DNA of 64,000 bases from Deltaproteobacteria bacterium (GTDB taxonomy: Bacteria > Myxococcota_A > UBA796 > UBA2385): positions 62,001-126,000 of the forward strand of contig JAGYJW010000009.1 in the NCBI GenBank assembly GCA_018401435.1, read 5' to 3'. Below, piece by piece: positions 1 through 8,021 of this stretch (position 1 is its first letter; the number at the start of each line of letters is the position of its first letter). Position numbers and translations under genes: made by a program. The notes beneath the pieces were generated by a model. The model was not told the origin of the DNA. It did not search any database and worked only from the letters and a program-made list of their open reading frames with translations.

Positions 1-281
1 GGCCAGCGCCGGCGCAGGGCCCCCAGGATCTCGGCCCCCTGGCGCCGCTGGGCGTCGCGCAGGGTGCGGGGGTCGGCGTCGGCGGGCAGGCCCAGCAGCT
101 GGTCGGCGGGCAGGTCGAAGTGCAGGTCGAGCAGCACGAGATCGGGGGTGGCCCCTGCGGACAACCGGCGCTCTGCGTCGGCCCAGCAGCGGTCCGGCCC
201 CAGCCAGTCGTGCTCGGGCATCACCCGCCGGCACAGGGCCAGGGTGCGGTCCTGATCGTCAATCACCAGGATGTCAGCCAT
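1..281 (-). CDS. Response regulator receiver domain, C-terminus cut by window edge
   Basis: The frame starts with ATG at 281 and runs off the left edge, so only about 93 residues are visible. They fit a CheY-like receiver: an acidic pair follows the first strand (MADILVIDDQD), and the likely phospho-acceptor Asp lies in DLVLLDLHFD. The stretch after that Asp is longer than in a plain CheY. From memory, this is seen in some sigma-54-linked regulators, so an AAA+ or DNA-binding output domain may lie beyond the edge. The start overlaps the stop of the upstream small HDLGKY gene by 8 nt, so the two are probably translated together and may be signalling partners. The receiver assignment is good; the output domain is unknown. 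Confidence 0.8.
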   Translation of the reverse strand, partial: MADILVIDDQDRTLALCRRVMPEHDWLGPDRCWADAERRLSAGATPDLVLLDLHFDLPADQLLGLPADADPRTLRDAQRRQGAEILGALRRRW

Positions 282-687
282 CCGATCCCTCCCCGGCCTG
301 GGCCAGGGCCCGGCCATGCAGGCTGCGGGTGGCGCGGGCGATGGCCTGGGCTGCGGCGAGGGCGCGCTCCACATCGGAGGGATCGGTGGCCTGCCAGAGC
401 TGCGAGAGAAGCCCCATCTCTGCGTCAATGAAGTCCACGTCCTCATCTCCGTCAAGCTGTGCCGGCCGCATCCGGGCCCACAGGTCCATGGCCGACTCCA
501 CCCTCTCGCCGCTGCGTCGGGTCTGCCCCACATCCGCGATGAGGGCGGCCCGGCGCTGATCCAGGGGCGCGTCCGCAGCCAGGAAGCGCTGCTCGAAGCA
601 GATATATTTGCCCAGATCGTGCCGGATATCGGCGAGCACCTCGACCAGGGGCGCGAGGACCGCGGGGGGCAGGGCCTCGACCCTCAC
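274..687 (-). CDS. Small HDLGKY-motif protein, possible histidine phosphotransfer partner
   Basis: A 137-residue soluble, mostly helical protein. The GTG start at 687 overlaps the stop of the upstream secreted-protein gene in a GTGA sequence, which favours this start over longer frames. Near the N-terminus is RHDLGKYI (His at about residue 23) on a predicted helix, reminiscent of a histidine-kinase H-box or an Hpt helix; no ATPase domain follows. The rest is helical with Trp/Arg/Leu-rich stretches. The gene abuts and overlaps a response regulator gene. I infer a dimerisation or phosphotransfer role. It could also be a metal-binding HD-like remnant, but the other HD-domain residues are absent. 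Confidence 0.6.
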   Translation of the reverse strand: MRVEALPPAVLAPLVEVLADIRHDLGKYICFEQRFLAADAPLDQRRAALIADVGQTRRSGERVESAMDLWARMRPAQLDGDEDVDFIDAEMGLLSQLWQATDPSDVERALAAAQAIARATRSLHGRALAQAGEGSDG

Positions 688-1139
688 CGGCCGCCCCGAA
701 GGAGCCCCCGCCACCGGCCCGCGCGACCCGGGGCGCGGTCGCTGGTGGGGGATCGCACTGGGACGGACTCGGGGTCCACCGCGAAGCGCCAGGTCACTCC
801 TGCGCCTTCGCCGGTGGTGGCTTGCAGGGTCACGTGCAGGGGGCCGCCGGCCTCCCCCTGGCCCTCGACGCGCACCTGGTCGCCCCCGCGCACCGGACCC
901 AGATCCACGCTGTCGCTGCCCCGCACGCTCAGCTCCGCGGAATTCCAGCCCCCCGCCGGAGCCAGCACCAGCAGCCAGCTCCCGTCGGGGGACCGGGTGG
1001 CCCAGACGCCCGGCAACAGGCCATTGGCCTCGGCTGCGGCCTGGTCCTTGCGATCGGCGCGCCGATCCACGCTGTCGGCATGGGCGGGGAGGGCCAGCGC
1101 AAGGGTCACGGCGATGGGGAGTGCAGCGGGCAAGCGCAT
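684..1139 (-). CDS. Secreted protein of unknown function
   Basis: 151 residues starting at ATG 1139 with a clear Sec signal peptide: MRLP, a hydrophobic core rich in Ala/Leu/Val, and an AHA-type cleavage site near residue 20. The mature part is short and probably beta-rich (repeated Val/Leu/Gly with charged residues). It contains PDGSWLLVLAPAGGW and a Gly-rich C-terminus with several Arg. I do not recognise a family. It overlaps the downstream HDLGKY gene by 4 nt (GTGA), so it is probably the first gene of an operon with that gene and the response regulator. It could be a periplasmic sensor input for the pair, which is inference only. Confidence 0.65.
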   Translation of the reverse strand: MRLPAALPIAVTLALALPAHADSVDRRADRKDQAAAEANGLLPGVWATRSPDGSWLLVLAPAGGWNSAELSVRGSDSVDLGPVRGGDQVRVEGQGEAGGPLHVTLQATTGEGAGVTWRFAVDPESVPVRSPTSDRAPGRAGRWRGLLRGGR

Positions 1140-1178
1140 CCAGGCTCCTGGGCGGTGGCCACAGGGGGACAAGGCCCC

Positions 1179-2129
1179 CTATCCCCGCTCGCGCCAGCCT
1201 CGCACCAGGGCGAGGTAGTCCACGGGACCTTCCGGCTCCGGCGGCGCCGATGGGGGCGGCCCCTCGCCCATGCGCAGCAGGGCCTCTCGGCAGGCGGCCA
1301 GCAAGGGGGCGGGTGCGACCACCGTGTCCAGGGCCTCGGCCAGGACATGGCCGCGGCGCACGATGTCCTGGGTCAGGGCGGCCATCTCCCAGGGGCCTCG
1401 ACCGCGACCCGTGGCCACCTGCGCCATCACCCGGCCCGCGGCGACCCCGTCGATATGGCCCGCGCCATGCAGCACCAGGGCGGCCTGCCACCAGGAATGG
1501 ACCGGCACGCAGCGGGGGCCGAGGGGGGCGAAGGCGTGGGGGGGACGCCGGCGCTCCAACCGGATGAAGATGCGGTCCACAGCGTCATTCTTGGGGAGCC
1601 GAGCCAGCGCATCCAAGGTGGTGTCGATGGCCTCGGGCAAGGCACCTGCGAGGTGCATCACCCGGGACACATCGTTGCTGCTGGCCCGGCCTGCCAGCGC
1701 GTCGGCGTAGAGGGAGTAGACCAGGGCGTCCACCTCGACATCATCGCCGAAGAGGGTCTCGTGGGCGGCGTCTTGCAGGCCGGCCCGCCCCAGCAGCAGC
1801 AGGGGCAGCTTGTAGCCGAATTGCTCCTTGATCGCGCGCACATTGCCCCGGCGCAGGTGGCCGAAGCTGTCCTTGAGGGTGAGGCCCTCGTGTCGAATCC
1901 CGTCCAGCCGAAGCTTCTCTTCCAGCACGGCACGAAGCTGCGTGGGCGAGCCCGACAGGATGAACACGCGGTTGTCTGGCGGCTCCGCCAGGGCCTTCAA
2001 CAGGGCGGTTGCCCCTGGAACGGCCCGCTTGTCCTCGGCATTCTCGATGGCGCTGCGCACCAGGCCCCGGAACGACTCGAAGTCGGTCTCCAGATAGGTC
2101 TTGTCGAGATCCCAGCGGTAGACATGCAC
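1179..2129 (-). CDS. App1-like phosphatase-domain protein (HAD-type fold)
   Basis: 316 residues from GTG 2129. The N-terminus carries YRWDLDKTYLET, which matches the HAD-like first motif (DxDxT) of the App1/DUF2183 phosphatidate phosphatase family. ILSGSPTQLR (motif II type) and a conserved Lys region in the middle (GNVRAIKEQFGYKLPLLLLG) follow, then FGDDVEVDALVYSLYAD, an acidic motif. The C-terminal 130 residues form an extra helical domain ending in a Pro-rich tail. Known App1 proteins dephosphorylate lipid or related phosphomonoesters; the substrate here is unknown. The start lies 14 nt from the divergent kinase gene, so the promoters must overlap or lie inside the genes. Confidence 0.75.
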   Translation of the reverse strand: MHVYRWDLDKTYLETDFESFRGLVRSAIENAEDKRAVPGATALLKALAEPPDNRVFILSGSPTQLRAVLEEKLRLDGIRHEGLTLKDSFGHLRRGNVRAIKEQFGYKLPLLLLGRAGLQDAAHETLFGDDVEVDALVYSLYADALAGRASSNDVSRVMHLAGALPEAIDTTLDALARLPKNDAVDRIFIRLERRRPPHAFAPLGPRCVPVHSWWQAALVLHGAGHIDGVAAGRVMAQVATGRGRGPWEMAALTQDIVRRGHVLAEALDTVVAPAPLLAACREALLRMGEGPPPSAPPEPEGPVDYLALVRGWRERG

Positions 2130-2143
2130 GCTCCAGGGGTATC

Positions 2144-4797
2144 ATGGCCGGCATGGGAGATCCGCCAGATCGCAGCCGCTCGGGGTCGCTCCGCACCCCG
2201 ATGGACGTCGGCGCCGGAAGGGACTGGGCGGCAGCCGTGGCCGGCGAAGACAGCTTCGGATCGGTCACCGGCACCGACACCGAGCCCGAAGACGCCACCC
2301 GCCCCGTCGCCACCCGGGATCCCCGGCAGATCCGCACCCTGGCCACCCGCCCCCTCGCGCGGCGCTACCGCGACCTCGCCATCATCGGACGTGGCGGCGC
2401 CGCCGAGGTGCGCCGGGTGCTCGACCGCACCCTCAACCGTGTGATCGCGGCGAAGATCCTCCGGGATGAGCTGGCCCAAGACCCGGGCATGGTGCGCCGC
2501 TTCATGCACGAGGCACAGGTCGTGGCCCAGCTCGACCACCCCGCCATCGTGCCCGTGCACGACCTCGGCCAGCTGCCGGACGGGCGCTGGTTCCTCACCA
2601 TGAAGGAGGTCCACGGCCAGACCCTGCGCGACATCATCGCCGACCTGCACGAGGTGCGGGGCCGAGGCAGCTTCGTGCCGACCCCCAGCGGCTGGACCCT
2701 GCGGCGCGTGATCGAGGCCTTCCGCACGATCTGCGAGGCCATCGGCTTCGCCCACACCAAGGGCGTGGTGCACCGCGACCTGAAGCCCGACAACGTGATG
2801 GTGGGCGACTTCGGCGAGGTCTATGTGGTGGACTGGGGACTGGCCCTGGTGCGGGGCACGAGTGCGGCTGACACCACCCTGCCCCCCACCGCGGCCTGGG
2901 AGCACGAGGAGGAGAGCGCATCTGCCCTGCCCGTCAGCCGCACGGACCACGGCGTGGTGGTGGGCACGCCGGCCTATATGCCCCCCGAACAGGCCCGGGG
3001 CGAGCGCGACCGCATCGAGGCGCGCTCCGATGTGTGGGCGCTGGGCGCGGTGCTCTTCGCCATCCTCTATGGGCGCCCACCCTTTCGCGGCCCCGCAGCC
3101 ACGGTGCTCAAGCGGGTCTGCCAGGGCCCCCCCGAGGCCCCGACGGGGGTGCCGGCACCCGAAGCCCTGGTGGAAGTCTGGCAGCGCTGCATGCGCGTGG
3201 CGCAGTCGGATCGCTACCCGACCGCCCGGGCCGTCACCGCCGCCATCGACGCCTGGCTGGAGGGCTCCTTGGCCCGCGAGCGCGCCCTCGCCCTGGTGGT
3301 GGAGGCCCGAAAGCAGGTGCCCGCGCTGGCCGAGGCCCGGCTCAAGGCCAACCGCAGCCGCGAGCGCGGGCGGGCGGCGGTCATCTCCTTGCGCCCCACC
3401 GACGGCCTGGAGCAGAAGGAGGCCGCCTGGGCCCTGGAGGACCGCGCCAAGGCCCTCGCCGACGACCTGGACGGCATCTACCAGAGCATCTCCAGCAAGG
3501 CCCGCCTGGCGTTGGCCCAGGTGCCCGATCTCTCAGAGGCCAGGGAGATCCTCGCGGATCTCTATCGCGAGCGCGCCGACGCCGCCTTTCAGGCCGGCGA
3601 CGAGAAGGCCGCCCGGGAGTTCTGCACCCTGCTGGCCAGCTACGACGACGGGCGCCACGCCGAGTACCTGCGCAACGACGGCGACTTGCACCTCGACACC
3701 TCGCCCCGGGGGGCCCAGGTCCGCATCCACCACTACGAGCAGCGCGCCCGCCGGCTGATCCCCGTGGGCAACTCGGTGACCGGACCCACCCCGCTCATCG
3801 GCCTGCGGCTGCCGGTCGGGGACTACCTGCTGGAGCTGGTGGCCGAGGGCCGATCGGTGGTGCGCTACCCGGTGCGCATCGGCCGCGAGCAGCCCTGGCG
3901 GGCCGTGGGCCCGGGCCAATCCGAGCTGCACCCCGTGTGGTTGCCCCAGGCGGGCAGCATCCGCAGCATTGAACGCTTCGTGCCTGCCGGCTGGTTTCAG
4001 GCCGGCGGAGACCCCGACGCCAACGGCGCCTTGCCCCGCCAGCGCGTGTGGGTGGGCGACTTCGCCATCGCATCGCGGCCGGTCACCTTCTCGGACTTCC
4101 TCACCTTCCTCAATGATCTCGTCGCCACGGGGCAGCGGGAGCGCGCCTTGCGCCACCTGCCCACCTTGAACCAGCGAGAGGGCGAGATCGAGCCGCTCTA
4201 CTCCATTGACACGGCCACGGACCGCTTCGCCTTGCGCCGCCAGGTGGGGCCGATGCGCCTGTCGCCGGCCTCGCCCGTCTTTGGCACCAGCTGGCACGAC
4301 GCGCAGGCCTATTGCTTGTGGCTGACCGAGCGCACCAGCCTGGCCTGGCGCCTGCCGGGGGAGCTGGAGCGCGAGAAGGCCGCCCGGGGTGTGGACGCCC
4401 GGAGCTTTCCCTGGGGTGAGCACTCCGACCCCTCCTTTCACTGCATGCAGGACTCGGCGCTGCCCGAGCCGGGGCCCCCGCCGCCTCCGAATTCGCGGTG
4501 GATCAGAGCCCCTACGGCGTCTTTGGGCTGGCCGGCGGCGTGCAGGAGTGGTGCGCCGACGCCTGGCGGGCAGAGGGCCCCAGCCACCGCGGCTCTACCG
4601 CCCAGGTGCCGCCCCTGCCCACCGCCGCCGACTGCGAGCCGGTCAGCCACGGGCCCCGGCGCGCGGTGCGCGGAGGGGCCTGGAACCTGCCCGAACGCTT
4701 TGGCCGGGCGGCCTCCCGCACGGCGGCGCGACCGGACCGCCGCGCCGACAACCTGGGCTTCCGGGTCTGCCGCACCATCGAGGCCGGCGAGGATTGA
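2144..4797 (+). CDS. Ser/Thr protein kinase fused to FGE-sulfatase-like domain (one frameshift)
   Basis: About 884 residues. After a roughly 75-residue leader comes a Hanks-type kinase: glycine loop GRGGAAEV (82-89), catalytic Lys in AAKIL (about 104), HRDLKPDN (210-217), DWG in place of DFG (230-232) and a GTPAYMPPEQA activation segment. A helical linker and a PEGA-like beta segment follow. The C-terminus is a formylglycine-generating-enzyme-type domain (PVTFSDFLTF, WHDAQAYCLW, then VDQSPYGVFGLAGGVQEWC, VRGGAW and GFRVCR). The frame breaks at about 4471-4479 (GGGGCCCCC); adding one base restores the FGE core, so an indel error or recent mutation is likely. Kinase-FGE fusions are known in Myxococcota and Planctomycetes. 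The start at 2144 has AGGGG just upstream; 2153 is an alternative. Confidence 0.88.
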
Positions 4798-4812
4798 GGC
4801 CGCCGCCCCTCC

Positions 4813-5124
4813 TCAGCGCTCGACGCCTTCGAGGCGATAGAGGGTGGCGCCGGGCTCCGCTTGCAGCAGCACCCGAGCGGCCTCGCGCCGAAGGGCCACG
4901 GGATCCTCTCTGAGCGCCACGATCTTGGCTTCCTGGCGCTCATTCTCGGCGATCTGCACCTCCACGGCAGCCTCGGTCGCGGCCAGCCGGGACTTGAGCT
5001 TGTGGCGGTTCAGCAGGCCGTGCTCCCCCGCCAGCGCAGCCCACAGGGCGCCCACGACCATCGCCGCTGGAACGACATTCCAGATGAGGCGGCGGATGAG
5101 GACCGACTCGAGGCTCATGGGCAT
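4813..5124 (-). CDS. FtsB/DivIC-type septum formation protein
   Basis: 103 residues with one N-terminal membrane helix (about residues 12-32, Trp/Val/Ala-rich) followed by a Lys/Glu/Ala-rich coiled coil of about 40 residues (RLAATEAAVEVQIAENERQEAKI). It ends with a short conserved segment, LREDPVALRREAARVLL, typical of FtsB/DivIC. These proteins link FtsL and FtsQ in the divisome. The usual Gly-rich link between helix and coil is weak. The start can be ATG 5124 or ATG 5118. The gene lies between the kinase gene (convergent) and the DUF6165-ExbD-ExbB set on the same strand. Confidence 0.8.
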   Translation of the reverse strand: MPMSLESVLIRRLIWNVVPAAMVVGALWAALAGEHGLLNRHKLKSRLAATEAAVEVQIAENERQEAKIVALREDPVALRREAARVLLQAEPGATLYRLEGVER

Positions 5125-5233
5125 CGGGGGCAGATGGGAGGCGCCGGCTGGCTGCCCCTACCATTGACATGGCAAGACCGCTCTGGCAAGCCTGTCGGCG
5201 GTCAGCGCCGCCTCGCCTTGCCGAGAAGGCCGA

Positions 5234-5620
5234 TCAACCCGAACCGTCCGCATAGGACTTCTCTTCGACCCAGCGCGAGCCCAGGGCCTCGCTGATGGCG
5301 CGCTTGACCGCCGCCCGGCGGTCGTTGAGCCGGTAGACCGACCGCGCATCGGCGACGAAGGCCGCGCCGAAGTCCCCGCGGGCCTCGCGCTCCCGCAAGG
5401 CGTCCTCCACCTCCCACAAGGCGAGGTTCACCGCGCACAGCTCCGCCCACTGGGGCAGGCTGGCCAGGGGCGGCAGGCCCTCCGCGTCCCAGGCCCGGCG
5501 CAGCTCGGCCAGCTCCTCGGCGATGTGCCGCTGGGCCTCGGGCCGGGGGATGCGGGCGGCCTTGATCTGGAGGATGCTGGCGCGATCCGCGACATCCCCA
5601 ATCGGAAGCTCCACTTTCAC
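5234..5620 (-). CDS. DUF6165-like small protein
   Basis: 128 residues. The GTG start at 5620 overlaps the exbD stop as GTGA, and the longer reading of the same frame is only the exbD shadow. The N-terminus KVELPIGDVADRASILQIK and the helical rest (pairs of Arg/Glu/Leu, AVNLALWEVEDALRERE) resemble the DUF6165 family, whose members begin with a similar (V/I)E(V/L)PIGEL.DK..IL.IK segment. Function is unknown. The tight coupling to exbB-exbD suggests co-expression with an energised envelope complex, but the family is also found near glycan or LPS genes, so the link is weak. Confidence 0.65.
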   Translation of the reverse strand: MKVELPIGDVADRASILQIKAARIPRPEAQRHIAEELAELRRAWDAEGLPPLASLPQWAELCAVNLALWEVEDALREREARGDFGAAFVADARSVYRLNDRRAAVKRAISEALGSRWVEEKSYADGSG

Positions 5621-6075
5621 GGGTCCGTGCCCCCAGCTGGAGCGGGGCCGGCGGGCTCCTCGCCATCTTCGAGGGCGTTGGCCTCGGTCGCGATGGCCAG
5701 GGGCAGGCCATAGGTGCGGGCGAGGTCCATCACGGCCACCACGCGCCCGTGGCCCACCTCTTTGTCGGCCTTGATGACCACCAGGGTCCCCGGCTTGGCC
5801 CGGGCGGCGGCGGCGACCGCGCGCTGCAGCTCGGCCCAGCCCACGGCCACCTCGTCCAGGTAGACCGCGCCATCGGCCGTCACCTTGATGCGCAGGTCCT
5901 CCTGGTCGCGCAGGATGGCGTCCGAAGAGGAGCGCGGCAGATCCACCTGGATGCCCTGGCTGGACACAAAGGTGGTGGAGACCATGAAGAAGAGCACCAG
6001 CTGGAAGATGATGTCGATGAGGGGGGTGACGTCCACCAGCGGCTCTTCCCGGGACCGGCGGGCCGTGAAGTTCAC
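5617..6075 (-). CDS. exbD: ExbD/TolR-family biopolymer transport protein
   Basis: 152 residues from GTG 6075, which overlaps the exbB stop (GTGA). After a short cytoplasmic tail comes VDVTPLIDIIFQLVLFFMVSTTF: the single membrane helix with the essential Asp of the ExbD/TolR proton path. A periplasmic domain follows with the typical IQVDLPRSSS, ITADG-like turn and VVIKADKEVGHGRVVAVMDLAR motifs. The C-terminal Pro/Ala tail is longer than usual. With ExbB it forms a proton-driven motor for TonB- or Tol-type transport. No tonB or tolA is seen here. Confidence 0.93.
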   Translation of the reverse strand: MNFTARRSREEPLVDVTPLIDIIFQLVLFFMVSTTFVSSQGIQVDLPRSSSDAILRDQEDLRIKVTADGAVYLDEVAVGWAELQRAVAAAARAKPGTLVVIKADKEVGHGRVVAVMDLARTYGLPLAIATEANALEDGEEPAGPAPAGGTDP

Positions 6076-6710
6076 GGCGCCTCTCCGACGGGGCGGTCGC
6101 TGCCGACACCATCGGCGCTCACCTGGTCGAGGACCGATAGCGCGACCTCTTCGAGTTCCAGCACCAGGTCATCGGCCCGGGCCATCACCCATCGGTAGGC
6201 CACCAGCGCCGGGATGCCCACGCTCAGGCCCGCCATGGTGGTGATCAGGGCCTGGGAGATGCCGCCTGCGAGGCTGCCCACCACGCCCATGCCCTGCTCT
6301 TGGATGACGTCGAAGGTCAGGATCATGCCCCAGACGGTGCCCAGCAGCCCCAGCAGGGGCGCGATGCTGGCCACGGTGCCCAGGATGCCGCTGTTGCGCT
6401 CCAGTTCGGCATACTCGCGGCGACCGGCCTCTTCGAGCCGCTCCTTGATCTCGGCCCGCGGGCGCCCACGAACCCCCAGGGCGACCTCCACCACCCGCGA
6501 CAGGGCGGTTCCGGACTTGCGGCACTGGGTGAGCACATCCCCAAAGCGCCGCTGCTTGAGCAGCTCGTCCACCTCGACGGCGAAGTCCCGGGGCACCACA
6601 CGGCCCCGCCGCAGGGCGACCGCGCGCTCCAGAAAGACCGCCAGGCCCACCAGGCTGGACAGCCCGATGGGGATCATGACCGGCCCGCCGGACACCAGGA
6701 ACTCAATCAC
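6072..6710 (-). CDS. exbB: MotA/TolQ/ExbB proton channel family protein
   Basis: 212 residues from GTG 6710. GGAGG at about 6716-6720 supports this start rather than longer frames. There are three membrane helices: near residues 8-27, SIAPLLGLLGTVWGMILTF (conserved channel helix), and ALITTMAGLSVGIPALVAY. A cytoplasmic domain between the first two contains ELERNSGILGTVAS, a strong ExbB/TolQ signature. It is translationally coupled to exbD. It supplies the ion channel of an ExbBD motor. Upstream lies the promoter region shared with the divergent sigma factor. Confidence 0.93.
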   Translation of the reverse strand: MIEFLVSGGPVMIPIGLSSLVGLAVFLERAVALRRGRVVPRDFAVEVDELLKQRRFGDVLTQCRKSGTALSRVVEVALGVRGRPRAEIKERLEEAGRREYAELERNSGILGTVASIAPLLGLLGTVWGMILTFDVIQEQGMGVVGSLAGGISQALITTMAGLSVGIPALVAYRWVMARADDLVLELEEVALSVLDQVSADGVGSDRPVGEAP

Positions 6711-7072
6711 AGCGCCCTCCGAGAGAGAAAGCCTCCGGCCCATAGCCGGATGGCTCGCCCCCTGCCGCTGCCCGGCCACCGCGACATCTGGATCGCGCTT
6801 TTCGGGGACTGTCCACCCCGCTGTGTGAACACAGGGCAACAATCGGTGAAGGTTTGTCGAGATATTCGGACAGTGTCCCAGGATTGGTGTCCGAATTCTG
6901 GACAGGGGGGGGCGACCGGCCCCCGCCCGGCGCGCCGGCCGTCGGCGTCAGGAAGTTGAAAAGACGCACGGTAGACCGATCCAGCCCGAACCAGCCCCCT
7001 GCCCCTCCAGTCCCCTCCCCCATCTTCCGATCCCTGGCACGCACCTTGCTTCACAACGGGAGGCATCACCGC
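6711..7072. promoter_or_regulatory. Divergent intergenic region between exbB and the sigma factor, rich in palindromes
   Basis: 362 bp without a convincing gene. It contains a perfect inverted repeat CTGTGTGAACACAG (6821-6834), a perfect GGACAGTGTCC palindrome (6868-6878) and TGTCC-N7-GGACA (6888-6904). The centres of the last two are 23 bp apart, about two helical turns. A GGACTGTCC (6806-6814) sits inside CGGGG-N8-CCCCG (6803-6820). Repeated TGTCC/GGACA half-sites suggest a dimeric regulator binding site controlling one or both divergent genes. A ribosome site GGGAGG (7058-7063) precedes the sigma factor start. I do not see an unambiguous -35/-10 pair. Confidence 0.5.
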
Positions 7073-7972
7073 ATGACACCCGGAGCACCCATGGCCTTCG
7101 CCGCCCGCCGCCGAGCCGCCTCGACCACCTCCGATGGCAACCCGCTCCTCAACAAGTACTTGAAGGGCATGGGGCAGATCCCCCTGCTCAACCGGGAAGA
7201 CGAGGTCGAGGTCGCCCGCCGGGTGGCGGAGAACGGCCCCGACGCCGAGCTGGCCAAGCAGGTGCTGATCAACGCCAACCTGCGCCTGGTCGTCAGCATC
7301 GCCAAGCAGTACTCCTACCGCGGCCTGCCCCTCTCCGACCTCATCCAAGAGGGCAACCTGGGCCTGATGAAGGCCGTCGAGAAGTTCGACTGGACCCGCG
7401 GCTTCAAGTTCTCGACCTATGCGTCGTGGTGGATTCGCCAGAGCATCATCCGGGCCATCGAGAGCCAGATCCGCACCATCCGCATCCCGATCTACAAGCT
7501 CGAGATCGTCAACCAGGTGCACTACACCCAGAAGCAGCTCTTCCGCGAGATGGGTCGCGAGCCCACCATCAACGAGGTGGCCGCACGCCTGGAGCTGGAG
7601 CCCCGCAAGATCGAGGCCCTGCTCAAGCTCACCCGCGAGCCCATGAGCCTGGACGCCCCAGTGGCCGACGACTCGGACAGCACCGTGAGCGACTTCATCG
7701 AGAACCCCGACCAGGAGCGTCCGGGCGAGGACTTTGACGGGGCCAGCCTGCGGGATGAGATCACCAACGCCCTCAGCCAGCTCAGCCCGCGGGAAGAGAC
7801 GGTGGTGCGCATGCGCTACGGCATCGGCGAGCCCTGCAACTACAGCCTCGAAGAGATCGGCACCCGCTTCAACCTGACCCGCGAGCGCATCCGCCAGATC
7901 GAGCTGAAGGCCATCCGCAAGCTGCGCCACACGCCCTGCGCCGACAGCCTGCAGGCCTTCATCGAGATCTGA
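7073..7972 (+). CDS. RNA polymerase sigma-70 family factor (group 2/3-like)
   Basis: 299 residues from ATG 7073, chosen because GGGAGG lies 9 nt upstream; ATG 7091 is possible. Region 1.2 is [17 protein letters not shown], region 2 is [12 protein letters not shown] with [18 protein letters not shown], and the -10 recognition helix is [19 protein letters not shown]. Region 4 is [17 protein letters not shown] with the helix-turn-helix [21 protein letters not shown]. The protein lacks the large N-terminal region 1.1 and the non-conserved region of a primary RpoD, so an alternative RpoS/RpoH/HrdB-like factor is more likely. No anti-sigma gene is adjacent. Confidence 0.92.
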   Translation: MTPGAPMAFAARRRAASTTSDGNPLLNKYLKGMGQIPLLNREDEVEVARRVAENGPDAELAKQVLINANLRLVVSIAKQYSYRGLPLSDLIQEGNLGLMKAVEKFDWTRGFKFSTYASWWIRQSIIRAIESQIRTIRIPIYKLEIVNQVHYTQKQLFREMGREPTINEVAARLELEPRKIEALLKLTREPMSLDAPVADDSDSTVSDFIENPDQERPGEDFDGASLRDEITNALSQLSPREETVVRMRYGIGEPCNYSLEEIGTRFNLTRERIRQIELKAIRKLRHTPCADSLQAFIEI

Positions 7973-7977
7973 GGTCC

Positions 7978-7997
7978 GCGCGGCCTGCGCGCCGCGC
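7978..7997. terminator. GC-rich hairpin between convergent genes
   Basis: GCGCGGC (7978-7984) pairs perfectly with GCCGCGC (7991-7997) around a 6-nt loop, just after the sigma factor stop and before the stop of the convergent amidase gene. There is no T tract on either side, so it could be a bidirectional terminator of the GC-rich type or only a chance structure. Confidence 0.4.
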
Positions 7998-8021
7998 CGG
8001 CAGCAGCACCCGGCCGGACGC

